Shown: positions 42,858-56,511, counted from the first letter of the stretch. The stretch is DNA of 64,000 nt from Buddleja alternifolia (GCA_019426215.1 CM033391.1:21038949-21102948), one strand, 5' to 3'. Translations and numbers: made by a program. The notes: generated by a model not told the origin, from the sequence alone.

Positions 42858-44293
42858 TTAATAAATTCATTATAAGTATACCAGGTTGAGTCTAAAGCTT
42901 GATACTAAATACATAGTCGAATAGCCTGTGTTTTTAAAAATAATTCGTAGCTTTTTGATGAAAATCAGTTAAGTGTACTTTACGAGAATAGCTACTCTAC
43001 TTAGTGGGAAATGCCCAACCCAAGTCCTCAATGTAGAAATGTTTTTTATCCATGGTCTGTGAGAGGAAGAAGAACCCTCGAGAATCCTACATTTGGGATG
43101 AGGAAAGAAATGAAAATAAAGCTCCTAATGGACTCTCTTGATCATGAATAAGGTATGAAAGCTTACTAAGCTAACGGGAAGAAAAAGCTCGGTTAGTCGC
43201 CGCACAAAGCCCTCAAACATAGCACAACAATTAGGTGAGAATTGGCTAAAACATAAACCGTAACTCTTGAGAATCTCTAAAAGTAAAGGAGAAGGAGGAA
43301 TAGTGAATTTGCAATGATAGTAAGTCGGACATACGGTGACATATCTCTCGTGAGAATTCTTGATCCTGTGGCCTCGAGAAGGGACCAATACCTTAGTGTT
43401 ACGAACGTATGATTCTCATTTTGAAGAACTCCTAAGTCTTCCCAACAAAGAGTACAATCGCAAATGTTGGCATCTACAGCCCGAGAAGAAGTGGGTTCCT
43501 TATATTCCACTCGCTCCCTCACATCCTCTCTCAAATCCAACTCTCTCCATCACACCCACTAAAACCCTGAACCAACCCATCAAAATTAGAGCGTTGGGAG
43601 CTCTCCAACTATGAAACATGACCAAATGTAAAATCATAAAACAATAAAGCGAAAAAATTCGTAAAACACCATACGCGACCATACGAAAAAAGAAAAAGCA
43701 ACTATACGTGATAAAATAAAGAATTTCAACTGGGCACGACCCCAAGGGCATTTCGGGCTAAATTCAATCGAGCAAACCCCGCTCAAGTTGGAATTCTGCT
43801 CAAGCAGGTCCGGTCGAGCAAGGATTTTCGAGCTTCACTTGGGGGGCATTATGATGTGCCATAATTTTAACAGAGGGCATTTCGAGTATTTCCATCTTAA
43901 ATAATATATTAATAGACTTATTATAAATGGGCTCTACAAGACTTGATCTAGTAATCAAGTTGACTAAAACTAAAGGTTAAAAAGAATTGAAGCCTATGGC
44001 CCAGCAAGCTTCCCTATAAATACTAAAATAATCAAATTGTAAGATCATTATCTAATCACTCCTAAAAATACACCAAAGGTGATTGTCAGAGAAAATATTT
44101 ATTTTTCGTGTTGTAGGATGGATCCTTTCCACGTTATCCTGTTTTTGGAAATATTTCAGCTCAAGTTGACCACCTTGACCCCCGATCACTTTTTACACCG
44201 CATCAAATAGTAAAAAAAAATTTGTTAAGTTTCATGCATTATTTAAGCAAAAAATGCCAATAATTATATCAGATCATCTGGTTAATTTATTTA

Positions 44294-44640
44294 GGGATGA
44301 TTACAATGACCTCCCCTAATTAATGGGCAAATTACAATCCCTCCGCTCAATTATACGTAATTACAAAGACCTCCATGGCGTCAAGAAATCATCGAAAAAC
44401 CTAACAGAATAGATGAATGAAGTCAGCTTTTATGAAATGTTCAACTCCCAGATAAAGTCAATGTAAGGTAAAATCGAATTTGTGAAATTTTTTGACAATG
44501 ATGTAAGCTTTTTCCGTTAAAAATTTAATAGAGGGGGAAATTGTAATGCGGATGATGATGGCATGGGAGGTGTTTGTATACATATAGGAAAGGAGACTGG
44601 AATTAGCTTATTCATCATGAGAGGTCAGTGTAATTATCCC
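44294..44640. mobile_element. 347-bp Mutator-type MITE (copy 2)
   Basis: Same termini as 4098-4444 and the same near-matching 9-base flanks (44285-44293 and 44641-44649), as expected for a copy carried by the block duplication. Confidence 0.7.
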
Positions 44641-46037
44641 AGTTATTTATAAGAGAAAAGATACTATTTTTGTAAAATATAAAGATGTACAAGTTTCTAT
44701 ATTAATTTGTAAGTAGAAATTGAATTGCATGCGCATATTGCTTATAAAGGTGTTTGTATTTAATGATTATCGTGTATAACTATAAAGAATCCCATTGATC
44801 GAATAAATTAAATTACGCCATTTATTGATTTGTTTTACCTTTGAATAGTAAGTCCCTCTTTATATATTTTCTGAAATGAAAAGCACAAGGAAAAATTGTT
44901 ACCAGAGACTAGTGAGGGTATGAAAAGAAAAGTTGGTTTAGGAAATGAAAACTTTTTCGATACAGGTAGTTAGGGGTGATTGGATTTGAATTATGGCACA
45001 CTGTGATGATTTAATCTGATTGGTTTTGGATATATGTATGTAAATAAAATGAGGCATTAAAATACAGAGAGAGGTTACGGTGAGTGGTTAAAATGTTCAC
45101 CAAACAATATGACTCTATCTCTGTCTTGTTCTGAAAGCTCCATGCATCTTCATGACTGCTTCTCTTGCTAGTCATTAGACCATCCATTTTTTCCATCCTA
45201 ACCACAACTTTCATGTACTTGCGGCTTCTTCCTGTCACCCTTCTAGAATCTCTATCTCTATCTCTATATATATTTTTATATAGAGAAGAAATTCCCCAAA
45301 TTTACGGTGACTTTTTCGTCATCCTTCTCATTTTAGTTTTTATCTTTTTCCTCCCGCTTACAAAACGACATCGTATCACAGTAGCATATTATACTTTCAA
45401 TGCAGATATTTTGGATTGTGTATAATCGGAATTTTCTGATTCCTTTGCTGAAATTGGGCCGACATTTGACGCGCGGTATTTCAGTGTAATTATAGTTCAG
45501 TGCGCTTATTTTGAACATGTAACAAATAGCCTCCTTCCATAAAAAAGCTAACGGAATTCACTGACACTATCAAAAACTATTTTCTAAATTTTTTTTTTGC
45601 CCTTGAGGGGGTGAATGCAATATTTAATATTAAAGAATATGTAATAGTATCTTTCAATTTAATCTTAAATAATGATTTCGTAAAGACTTGTTAACAACTT
45701 GATAAAAAAGTGCAAATTCAATTATTTTTAAAAATTAAAAGTATATATCAAGTTTCGGTTTGTTTTAGAACTAGTATCATAATTCAATACATATAAATCT
45801 AAATTAGTAAGTTACCAAAAAATATGAAATCAATTATTAAATTTAAAAAAAAAAGTTGAAAGAAGACAAATATATATATACATATACAAGGTTATAATAA
45901 AAGAGAAAATTTAAAAAGTTATTTAGGAAAAATATAAAAAGATCAAAAAAAGAAAGAAAAGAAGGTTGCAAAAGTTAGTCGTATGGAGGTGAATGTAAGG
46001 TTTAATTATAAGAGAAGGGTGTCTGTTACATGATTCT
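44641..46037. other. Non-coding AT-rich DNA (copy 2)
   Basis: Counterpart of 4445-5842. No gene supported. Confidence 0.5.
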
Positions 46038-47173
46038 GTTGTGATTCGATCGAAAGGGTAAAAATTTTATACGAATCACACCAGAAATCGGATTCGGGAT
46101 TTCATGATATGTATTCGCAACAAGAAATATAAACGAGAGGATAATCCAATTTCCTCTTGATGACAAAAAATTCAATTGATCAGCAGCAGCCCCAGACTCC
46201 TGCCTCCAGATAATCACGCGGAGGAATATCTCCAATAAAGCTCTGATCTCCTCCATTGCAGGTATGGGCGGCGGCAGCTAGTTAGAAGAGAGGGGAGGAA
46301 ATTTTCGTCTTTTTTTGCTCTAGGTTTATTTCTCAAAGTCAGATTCTAAAGTGACTGAGAGTTGGAGTTATGTTACTGACTAACAAGTACAAGGGTTTTA
46401 AAATAAAACCCCAGCCTATCTAACAGAGAGGGGCGGGCCGCTAGGCCTAGGTGGAATGGGCTTTCGGGCTTTATTCCATCTTACCCTATGTGTAATTAAT
46501 TAAGTTCAAGTCCAAATTCAATTGGACTTTAATTAAATACTCTAATCCAATTAATTTAATTCAACTTATAAATTAATCCCAATTAATTTAACTTATGAAT
46601 TAATGATTTAATTAATTTTTTAAATCTAATTAAATATCTTTAATTAAATCATGTCATCCATTTTGTCAATTCTTCACATACAGTGTGAATTTACCAAAAT
46701 ACCCTTAGCATAGAATATAATTCCTTTTCTTCACATAGCGCTACTCTCTAAGCTCGATTTATTTGGCAATGGGAGGATATGAAAGGATAAGGTTGTCACC
46801 TAGCCAGCACCGTGGAACCAAATCGTAGCCCAATTAAATACAAAATGAATACGTCATCACGAACCTTGATTACGATTACCGTATGCGTATAAACTCTTCA
46901 TCGACGTGACCCGATCAAGTAAGATCAATGGCACGTCAAACTCATAGATCTTGATACTATACTTTTTAATCATAATAATGTGAAATTAAGAAACTACCCT
47001 CAGCGACTATCACGAGCTGGTTTATATGCTTTGGCTAAAGACTTAAAATTTTCAATTACGTATGATTGTACAGGTCACATACTCGTTTACTATCGAGACT
47101 GTGAATTCCATATTGGCAGTTATCTTACAATGTCGAATGTATCATTTGAATCGTACTTCGAGGTTAGTGGTAG
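46038..47173 (-). repeat. LTR-like fragment, minus orientation (copy 2)
   Basis: Counterpart of 5843-6978, with a few substitutions. Confidence 0.45.
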
Positions 47174-47480
47174 TGTTAGGTTCCCGGCGAGCCATTTGTT
47201 TTGATCTCTGCCATCTTAAATGTAAAACACTATGACAATCTAGTTTTAAATATATTGAATGTTTCTTTATGGTATGCTTCTTTATTTTTATCACTAGTGT
47301 TAGTATAGATAAAGATCACATGGATTACATATGGTTAGTTGAGCAGTCGAGATACCTATGGAATGCTCTCAAAGACTGTAATCCTAAATAATGTTCCAAG
47401 TCATAGAGGCTGTGAGATGTGGGATATCACTGGCCTCGCTAAGACTTGTTCGTACATGTAACTCTCCCAAGAGGTTGACG
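47174..47480 (+). repeat. Truncated LTR-like fragment beside viral block (copy 2)
   Basis: Counterpart of 6979-7285. It starts TGTTAGGTTCCCGGCGAGCC and is repeated at 52851. Confidence 0.5.
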
Positions 47481-47494
47481 TGTTCCATTGTCGA

Positions 47495-47935
47495 TAGCTA
47501 GTATGACCAATACATGTATGGTTTCAATATATTTTTCTTGATTGCACCATATTCGAAAGTCTAAAAGTATTAAACTACTAGTATAAGGTACTTGTATTTG
47601 AGGTTCATACGCTGTATTTTGTAAATGTGTTTCTTCTAATTGTTGATTAAGTTCATCAAGTTCTTCTATAACTACACCTTTTCCTTTAGTTTGATTAATG
47701 CTTATGTTTTTATTATTTTTTAATTTTAATTCTATTAATTGAACTCTTAAGTCTAAATTTTCTATTTTATGGCTTAGAACTTCTATCGTTTCTAGTTTTT
47801 TACTAGGTTTAGGTGACGCATCTGTTTCTATATTATATACGTCTTTACACAAATAAAACAAATTTCGTCAAAACATATATTGCACTGATATCTTAAATGC
47901 ATATCAGGATATAATTTACAAATCCTACAGGCTAT
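47495..47935 (-). pseudogene. Viral second cysteine array and linker (copy 2)
   Basis: All six cysteines of C-x2-C-x11-C-x2-C-x4-C-x2-C are kept at 47849-47929. The linker is nearly identical to copy 1. Confidence 0.7.
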
Positions 47936-48074
47936 ACTCATAGTTCCCTTTTCATTTATATATATATATGATCACATAAACTATTCATATGAGTGTATTC
48001 TCATTATCACTTTCATTACCGTCTATACTTACTACATCTTCATCTAGTTGTTCTGCTATAGCTGCTTTTTCCAT

Positions 48075-49100
48075 ATTAAATTGCCTTTTTGGGCATCCAT
48101 TAGCTAAATGTTTAGGATCTCCACAAATATAATAGGTGCATTTCCTAGTTGATGGCTTTCTAACATAATTAGGGGGTTTTCTTCCTTATCTATATTGTCT
48201 AAAACTAGATTTTGGTTTAGTGGAGTTTCTTAATATTTTTCGTTTTGGTTTAAAGTAATTTCTTTGTCCATATTGTTGTGGAGTGTATATAGCTTTTCTA
48301 CAAAACTCATAAGATTGTTTTCTAATTTGTTCTCTAATGAATTCTTCTTTACACCATTCTTGAAGTTTAAACAAAGTATATTGTACTCTAGGTCCTATAC
48401 CTAATCCTGTAAGATTTCCATTGTTGTTTATCCATTCTTCAAGTATTCTTTTTCCTAAATCTTGTGGTAATTTTGTAAAATACCTATTACATAATTCTTC
48501 GTCAAAAGCTTTATTAGCTTCTGTTATTAATCTTGTAAAATCTTGACTACAAGGTATAATGTATTTCATATCGGTTATAGTGAGTTGCTCTAGGTTCTAA
48601 GTGCAGTATCTTGTATGAATGTACTTTATCTTCCTGGATCTATTCCTATTATTAAGGTTTTAATAAAACTAGTAAAATTGTAAGGATTATTTCCTAAGGC
48701 TGTTATTTCATTAATTTTAGCTGATCATTTTTCTTTTTAATTTGCCAAATAGATAAAGCTGTAGGCCCTAAGCATGTTTTTAAAAAGTGAAACATATCCA
48801 TATCTGTCTTTTTATTTATTTTCCAATGTCTTACTATACATTGTTCCCATATTTACTTCTTCTGGCCACATAGGGCTTCCTAATTCAATTACTAACATGG
48901 TTCCACTAATGATTTTTCCTATGGGCTGCCTCATTTCTACATATTTTCCTGGTTGAGTTGATCCATATTCATATACTGGGTTTTTTCATTTTGGTCTTCC
49001 ACTTAGTTCTATATTTCTAGCTGGAACTTCATTATAGTCTAGTTCTACTCTACTTTTTTTTTTTTGGATTACTACTAGTACCAGCTTGACTATCTGCCAT
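48075..49100 (-). pseudogene. Pararetrovirus coat-protein remnant (copy 2)
   Basis: The open segment 48186-48569 differs from copy 1 by one residue (Phe to Leu). In the knuckle at 48093-48140 the second position of the C-x-C pair is Tyr, so the metal site is broken here while intact in copy 1. The upstream part (about 48815-49100) has lost its long frame through a T-run indel near 49055. Confidence 0.7.
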
Positions 49101-49413
49101 AAAAGTTATTTCATTATTATCCTTATTTTTTAAAAAAAATAAATTCAAATTCCACTTTTCCTGAGCATATATCATCTACTAAATCAATACTGTAATGTCG
49201 TTTAAATTATTCTTCAGCTGGTTCTAAATTCATATCTAAATTCATTCCTTCAAAATACATCTCATCTACTAATTCTCTTAAATTATTTATTTCGAAATTT
49301 TTTGTTAATAATTCTTTTTGATCTATAATCATTTTTAAGCTGACTTTCTAATTGTCTAATCTCTTCATCTATTTCTTCTATATTTCTTCCTCTTCTTCGC
49401 TTTCTATGTCAAA

Positions 49414-50220
49414 TTATATTTCCCAATTTGCAAATCTACTAGTTTTTCTAACTTCCTCTTCTTCTATAATATTTATATAGCTTGTTTCTATTTCATTATC
49501 AGTTTCTTCTTCTAAATCTTCTAAATTTTCTTTGGGATCTTGCCTTTGGTAATTAAGAAATCTAATAGAAGTTTGACATCTACTATTTGTATACATTACG
49601 CTTTCTCCTGAAATCTTAACTGTGTTATTTTCTTCTAAGTATTTGGTTAATTCCCATTCTTCTCTATTTAGATCGCTATTGTCTATATTTAAGGGTTTAT
49701 TCATTTTTACTGCTACTGAGGCTAATCCATCTATTGTTCCATCAATATTAATTATATATTGAGGGAAACTATTATTAGTTATTCTTCCTAGAAAGGCTAT
49801 AAAAACTACTAAATTATTACCATCATATGTTTCATATCCTCTAGTTTGTAATCCTATAGTGATTTTACTAATATCTTTAATATTTTTCATCATATTTGGA
49901 GCTACATAAAATATTCCTACATTATTATTCATATCTATTTCCATACTAGCGAATATTGCTCTCTTAGCATCAGACAAACTTTTATCTAATAATAAAATTA
50001 AAATTTTCCCACCAGTTTCTTTTCTAGTTAATCCTTTTATTCCTACAATAATTAGTCCTAAATGTATATATTTTTGTTTTAATTGCTTTAATGGCTTTAT
50101 ACAATTGCTTTATACATTCTTGACTAACTAAGCTTATATTTTCAACATTTGTCATAGCTTTTACTTTTTTTTCTCTAAATTTTTTAATTAAATGTGTGTT
50201 AAAATTCATTTTTCCTACTT
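49414..50220 (-). pseudogene. Pararetrovirus movement protein remnant (copy 2)
   Basis: The core and acidic tail form one open frame of 187 codons (49414-49977), longer than in copy 1 because the TGA seen there is GGA here. The N-terminal piece (50024-50209) is still separated by a frameshift, so no full-length protein is possible. Same motifs as copy 1. Confidence 0.75.
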
Positions 50221-50487
50221 TATATAATGTTTTAATCTATTCCTTTATTGTTGTATAAACTAAGATTTTCTTCTACATCTATTATTTATTCTAATTCTAC
50301 TTCTCTAGCTAAATTTTGGCTTCCTGATCCTCTAAATATTCCTTTAGTAAAAGTGTTACTTATTTTTCCCTTTGCTTTTTCTTTGCTACTTGATTCACTT
50401 ATAGTTCTACTAGTACCACTGAATGATGTCAATATTTTTACCAATATATATATATTTTGGGTTCCCTTTTAGGTTTTTCAAATTCGT

Positions 50488-50770
50488 CTAGAATTTTTCT
50501 TCTATACTATCTTGTAAATCTCCTTTAAATACTTGAGATATTGTGTCAATTTTAGTACTTAACTTTTCTATTTTATTCTCTAACTTATCTAGCTTTTCAA
50601 ATATTTGTAAAATTAAAGCCTATTGAATATTCCAAAGTTTAGGATATAATTTATCTGAATTACTATTTCCTTGGTAGGTAGTACATCCTGCCTCCTGCCT
50701 CTGTATCTAAATATTTATTTTCTAGTTTAATAGCTCTTTTATATTCTAATTTATTTTCTAGATTATTCAT
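50488..50770 (-). pseudogene. Third small viral ORF, frameshifted (copy 2)
   Basis: Counterpart of 10267-10542. A 7-base tandem duplication (CCTGCCT-type, near 50687-50700) shifts the frame, which otherwise keeps the ATGA overlap with the upstream ORF and the coiled-coil segment. Confidence 0.5.
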
Positions 50771-50979
50771 CCACTAACTATTGACTCTATATTCTTTAAA
50801 GTTTTATTAGTTTCTAAAATTTGGGCTTCAAATTTACTTATTTTTTCTATTAATTGACTTAAAGTTTTCTTTGTTTCGATTTCTATTTGTTTTAGTTTAT
50901 TATTTTCCAAACTATACTTTAACTCTATTATTTCGTCTTTTGTAGGGAAAAACTTATTATATTTTTTAACTATTTTCAA
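50767..50979 (-). pseudogene. Second small viral ORF, 70 codons (copy 2)
   Basis: Identical in translation to copy 1 (10539-10751). Confidence 0.5.
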
Positions 50980-50991
50980 AATTTCCTCAAA

Positions 50992-51267
50992 CTATTGTTT
51001 AATATAATCTAAATTATTACTTTCACCTTTTTTTATTATTTCTCTATTTATTAAAACTGCTTCTTTTAATGATTCTAAGATTTTATGAAATTTTGTGTTT
51101 TCTAGTTCTAAGTTCGACGCTAAAGATATCAGTAAATCCGTTAAACTATTTAAGTGTTTATGTTTTGAATGTAAATTGTGCTTAAAACTTGAATCAAATC
51201 TACAAATAAATTTATGTTTATCTAAGGAGATTATGGATCTATCAGCTAAACTATATTCAAGATCCAA
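50992..51267 (-). pseudogene. First small viral ORF, 91 codons (copy 2)
   Basis: As 10764-11039 with two visible residue changes (Cys to Ser near the N-terminus; Met to Ile in the helical part). Confidence 0.45.
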
Positions 51268-51318
51268 ATAATCTAATCTTTTAAAATTAGAAGGATCTAT
51301 TTTAATAAAAAGTTGCTA

Positions 51319-52542
51319 TTAATATATTCAAGATTAAAAGGCATTTAATATAGTGTTGGTGATCTCGTAATCTAGGTGGTAAGTAAAGATAAGTATTAAC
51401 CCAATTATCTCTCCTAGTTATTAATTGGTTTCGTAATTCTAATTTTAATTCTTGCTTATTATATAGCCTAAGTTTTCTAAAGTATTAACACAATCAATAA
51501 AATAGTTTAAAATATGAGCGGGCACATGCATGTAAATAAATTATGAGGGCAACAACAAGTTTTATGCAAATTTGTAAAAGTGGGTTGGGATTCCCTTTTC
51601 TTTAAAAATGTATAATAGCTCTCATGGGTAGAAATATTTACTAAAGAAAATAAAGGACTGAAATGAACATAATCAAAAAGTTTAAGGGCCATTTAACTTG
51701 GTCAAAAATAATGGATAAAGTCAAGGGGGTTATTTTCTTAAAATGTAAAGTTAGAAGGCTATTTTCTTAAAAGTGTACCAATTGGAGGCTATACACTCAA
51801 TTAATCCTTTACGGTTTGGGATTTTTCCTCATATGAAGGATTGATTTGTGATTTATTTATTTTTTTCATCCGGGTTTTTCTTTGTAATTTTTTATGAAAA
51901 TGTTACATTTTTCCTTTGTAAGGGTGTTGTCGGGTATATACATGAACTCGCGAGAAATTTGGATGGAACGAGAATTTTATTTCTAAAAAATATAGAAAAA
52001 TCTATTTTTTTAAAGGGATAAAAAATATAGGTGTTAAAAGTGTATTTGGATGAGTTATTTTTTAGAAAAAAATATGTAATGATTAGGGTTGATGTGATAT
52101 AATTTTTTTTATTGAAAATTTGTTTGGATTGGTGGTTAGATATAAGTTTTTGTAAACATATCTTAATTAAGTTCATCAATTTAGACATAAAAGTTAGGCA
52201 AAATGGATCTTATTTTGCAGGTTGTGTTATCTTTCATTAGACTATACAATTAATTTACTCCTGGTGTCGAGAAATAGTCGGAGGAATCCTTTTAACCAAC
52301 TGGTGAAATGTCAAATCATGAATAACAAAAGTCTGCTTTTTTCTCTATTTTTGCAAAAATAAATAAATATGAAAATTACCTAATTTTTTCAAAATATAAT
52401 ATAAATTTAAAGATTTTTTTATGAAAAAAATCTTGATAGCATGTCATACAAATGCATTTTCTAGAGAATATTCTTTGAAAATTGATTTCTCAATGATGGA
52501 TATGCCATCCAATTAAGGTCTAAATTTTGTGGCAAGATTGTA
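51319..52542. other. Non-coding AT-rich DNA (copy 2)
   Basis: Counterpart of 11091-12315. No gene supported. Confidence 0.5.
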
Positions 52543-52707
52543 GGCTATGTTTGGTCACATTGTCGAAGATGAGTTTTCATTTTATTTTTTCCTCACTAGA
52601 AAATGAAAATTCATACTCAAACTCATTTTTTCCAAAAAAAATATTCATTCTCATTTTTCACTTTACATTCTTCTATATAAACATTCATCATTATACATTT
52701 TCAATCA
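52543..52707 (+). mobile_element. Left end of a Harbinger-like MITE (copy 2)
   Basis: Counterpart of 12316-12480. Confidence 0.4.
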
Positions 52708-52850
52708 TGTTGTACTATCTCTCATCATGGTGGGTCAATGCTATCCCTTAGAGCACTGCCTGAAGGGTAGCGAACAAATGACAGGCTGACACTTGTCATC
52801 CTATCTCACTTTTCATTTTCTATTCAACAAAAAGTGTAGGGATTTGATGG

Positions 52851-54356
52851 TGTTAGGTGCCCTCCGAGCCATCTAGTGGACCATTTCTTTTGTAAATACT
52901 ATGACAGTCATGTTTTTATCTATATTAAACTTCTTGTTGGCATCTTTTCTTTATCACAATTCACTTTTAATAGTTTAGATAAAGATCCCATGAATTAATT
53001 ATGGCTAGGGGAGTGACAACTGTGGAACACTCTCAAGACTGTAATCCTAAAACCCTATTCCAACTTATAGAGATATGGGATATAGCAGTCTCACGAAGAC
53101 TTGTTTGTGTGTATTATTCTCATGGGAGAGTGCTTTGCTAAATGGGCAATTACCTTGGGGTCAGTGCACGCATAAAGATCCATACTTTGGTAAGTATAAG
53201 ATTGAACGACCCCACAAGGACTTCCCGTTGGTTCAATGTCGAACTTGAAGTCCTTTGGTTTTGCAGTGTGAGATTAGTCCTCCGACCTGAGATGTCATGG
53301 CTGAAAGATATACTGCTACTGCACTTTGATATACATGTGAATTCTAGGAGAATCATACTGTGGCTTATGTTAGGTGTAGTCTGGTGGTACTACTGGACAA
53401 ATGACATTAGATATGAGATTTAGTATTTCCTATGATGTTGTGTAACCCTAAATGATAAGTAAAAGCCTCTGATCAGAGTGATGTCCTAAAAGAGGGAATG
53501 GAACCCTGCTTACAAGACTGAATCATTAGAGCTCTAACACAGTCATAGTTTCTGGGTTATTAGGGTTTCGGCTGATGCCATGCCCAAGATTTTGGATGGG
53601 AAATAGATGAAAGGATTGAACTCACATGAAGATCGTAACCTGGAGAGATTTGATATTCAGCGTTAACATCTAGGACGTTATGGCGTTGTTGCCAGACGAC
53701 GAACCATGACCAGTAGGTGCTTTGAATTAATATAATGAAATTAATACAAGGCCTAATTGATTATTTAACTAAATAATTAATTAAGACAATTTAAGGATCG
53801 TCTAGCCTTTGGAGTAAGGACCTATTGCTAGCTTGTTAATGAGTTTAAGAGGTTACACACTAATTTAATGTAGTACCTATTGGCTAAAATTAATTCTTAG
53901 TGAATTATTGGATAGATTAATTAATAGGAATTTATTAATCGGGAAAAATTAATAAAATTAATTAAGTGGTCTTAATTAATTAATATCATGAATTTAATAT
54001 CATGAATTTAATTTTGAAGTATTTTATTTAATTGACTAATTAATTAGTAGTCTAATTAACTTAATGAAGAGATGATAATTAATTAAGTGGCTTAATTAAT
54101 TAGTAATTTAATCGGGAAAATTAAATTAATACAAGTTCAATTAATTAACTAGTGTGCTAAGTAATTAATTAGATTTGGGCTTAAAAAGTCTTAAAAACTA
54201 AGGGGAGTAAGAAGAGGCCACTAGGTCAAGAGACCTAGTGGGAACACCTACTTGGGTTTCCCCAAGTCGTTCACATGCCCAACACAGTTTTAAATAAAAT
54301 ATTGTGATATTTTCCTTTCTCTTCTTCTATATCTCTACATTAGAGTATATATATAT
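52851..54356 (+). repeat. LTR-like sequence with hairpins (copy 2)
   Basis: Counterpart of 12624-14115. It has a small extra tandem repeat of ATCATGAATTTAAT near 53985-54012. The CCACTAGGTC/GACCTAGTGG hairpin is conserved. Confidence 0.45.
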
Positions 54357-55572
54357 TGGGAATCCTGGTATCATGCGCAGCGGAATTTAAAACATACCCA
54401 GATTCCTAAAAGCTAAGATCAATTTTTGAATTTTCGTTGATTTTAACATAAACGAAGAACGCGAAAAACTTAGGCTCCGTATGGTTGTGTTTTCGAAAAT
54501 GAATTCTGAATATTTTTTGGGGAATGTGTATTACAGAAATTCGTGTGAAAATGTGGACTTAATTTGTTTGTTTGGATGTGTTTTTAGAATTTGATTGAAA
54601 ATAGTGTAGATGTGATATAAAGTTGATTTTTAATAGGATTTGATATATGAAATGATTGAGTTGGTTATGAATATGATGATGATGGGAGAAAAAATATTAA
54701 AATAATATTTTTTTTTTAATAATGTTATGAGTTAGTTATAAAATAATATGTATATATATGTGTGTATAAATATATATATACATACACACACATAATATAA
54801 TATATATTATAGAAATAGAATGAAAAGAAAAAAACAGGAGAGGCAGCCAACAAAGAGGGCGTTCATGCGTTGGGGGGTGGGGGTGGGGCCCTTTATTTTT
54901 AGTTTTTTTTCCAACTTTTTATTTCTTTTTAGCTTTAAATTTTTATCCTTTTTTTTATTTCGTGTTTTGTTTTTCAATTTTATATTTTAAAAGTTCAAGA
55001 AAATTGAATTTTGCTCGTCTATATTTATAATAGTTAGTGCAATTATACGATTCGCATTAGACAAATATAAAATAAGATGTGGTCTATATATACAATATTT
55101 TATGAAATGTGTAAATATGTGGTCCATATATACAATATTTTTACTCCCGAATAATTAATTTATATCCATATTATACTCGAACTTCTACGAATCAATTTAT
55201 TTTTCGTCTCCGTACTTTTTATCCGACTTTTTCACTGTAATTTTCAATAAAATTTTATAATATACACGTACATATTAAATGATGAATTTTTCCCGTCTCA
55301 TATTTTACTAACTATGGTAAATAATAAATTAGTGCATTTTAATAATAGCAAATTTCATCCACTTTAAATAGAGATAAAAACATTAAATAGGGATAAAAAT
55401 CTATTATTTATTTAATATGGTTGGGCCACACTTTGCCCACTTTTTGTTATTTTTCATCCATTTTATTTTTTCTCACTCCCACTTCATCTTTTTCACCAAT
55501 ACACACACTCACACATACACATACATATATACACACATGCAGACACACACACATATATCTATACACACGCAG

Positions 55573-55613
<41 letters not shown>

Positions 55614-56255
55614 AACAGACCCACGCACACACACACCCACACACACACACACACATATAATATATATATATATGAACACACCCACGCACACACAGACATA
55701 CACGCACACACACACACATCTATACACACGCAGACACACACACACATATGGAGAGGGGGGTGGGCACGTGGGGTTGGGGGTGGGGCCAGGGAAATGGGGG
55801 TTGCGGCTGGGAGGAAAAGGTGCAGGGGATAAATAGTGTAAGGGGAGGAAAAAATAATTTTTTTTTTCAAAATTATATATTATTTAATAATAATAATAAT
55901 AAAACATGAAAAAGAAAAAAAGATAATGAGTTGGATAGTGGGATAGTGTAATTAATGATAAAAGATTGTAAAAAGATTGAAATGATTGGTTGGTGTATAG
56001 GGGAATGTGTATTGTATTTAAAATTTGACCATTTTCTGTTGAATTTGGCTTGGACTGTGTATTTTCATTTTTTGGTGATCCAAAAAATGAAAATATTTTT
56101 TAAATACACAAGCATACATAGCCTTACCTTTTTCGAATTCTATTAATCCTCGCGAATATTTAATGGTCTAAACATCCCGTCTCTAGATCATCACGCAGGA
56201 ACGGACTTTTGGAAATCTTCATCTTCATCTCCCGAGGCGGCTAGGCAGAGATAGA
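54357..56255 (-). repeat. Minus-oriented LTR-like sequence split by Harbinger element (copy 2)
   Basis: Counterpart of 14116-16020. It loses homology to copy 1 at 56255, inside the LTR-like sequence. Confidence 0.4.
54473..56123. mobile_element. Non-autonomous PIF/Harbinger element (copy 2)
   Basis: Same termini and TTA flanks (54470-54472 and 56124-56126) as 14232-15888. The TA, G, CA and ATA tracts differ in length. The right terminus has one substitution (CACAAGCATACATAGCC) relative to copy 1. Confidence 0.8.
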
Positions 56256-56511
56256 AGATCAATAATTCAACTTCAGACAAAGCAATAAATTCAGAGCAGC
56301 AATTATTGTACTTTTTACTATTTCGTTTTTGGCTAAATGTGGCCATTAATTTTAGTTACTATTTACATCTGCCACCTATGTCCTTTTTTGACAGATTTTT
56401 TTTCTTTTTTACTATGTACAATAATAGCAGGTACTGTAGCCTTTACAGGCAACCTGCTACGTATGTCAAGTTTCTTTTTATTTTGGTTTGTAAAATTTGA
56501 AGTCCGGATCC

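Larger units (their letters stand above)
41406..44202 (+). mobile_element. Decayed gag-only Gypsy-type element (copy 2)
   Basis: LTRs at 41406-41755 and 43852-44202 and primer-binding site TGGCGCCGTCTGTGGG at 41762-41777. The repeat ORF is at 41963-42274 and the gag remnant at 42526-42857, with the same stop and frameshift as copy 1. Inside the viral-free interior only scattered substitutions separate it from 1210-4006. Confidence 0.8.
47495..51318 (-). mobile_element. Endogenous badnavirus/tungrovirus-like pararetrovirus fragment (copy 2)
   Basis: Same order as copy 1 on the minus strand: small ORFs (51267-50992, 50979-50767, then a frame-shifted third), movement protein (50209-49414), coat-protein region (about 49100-48093) and second cysteine array (47929-47849). 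Polymerase is again absent. Lesions partly differ from copy 1, so the two fragments carry independent mutations. Confidence 0.8.
40189..56255 (+). repeat. 16-kb duplicated block, copy 2
   Basis: Counterpart of 1-16020. It contains the same elements in the same order, with private substitutions, small indels and microsatellite length changes. It ends at GGCTAGGCAGAGATAG near 56255; beyond this the sequence is unrelated to the continuation of copy 1. Confidence 0.95.
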
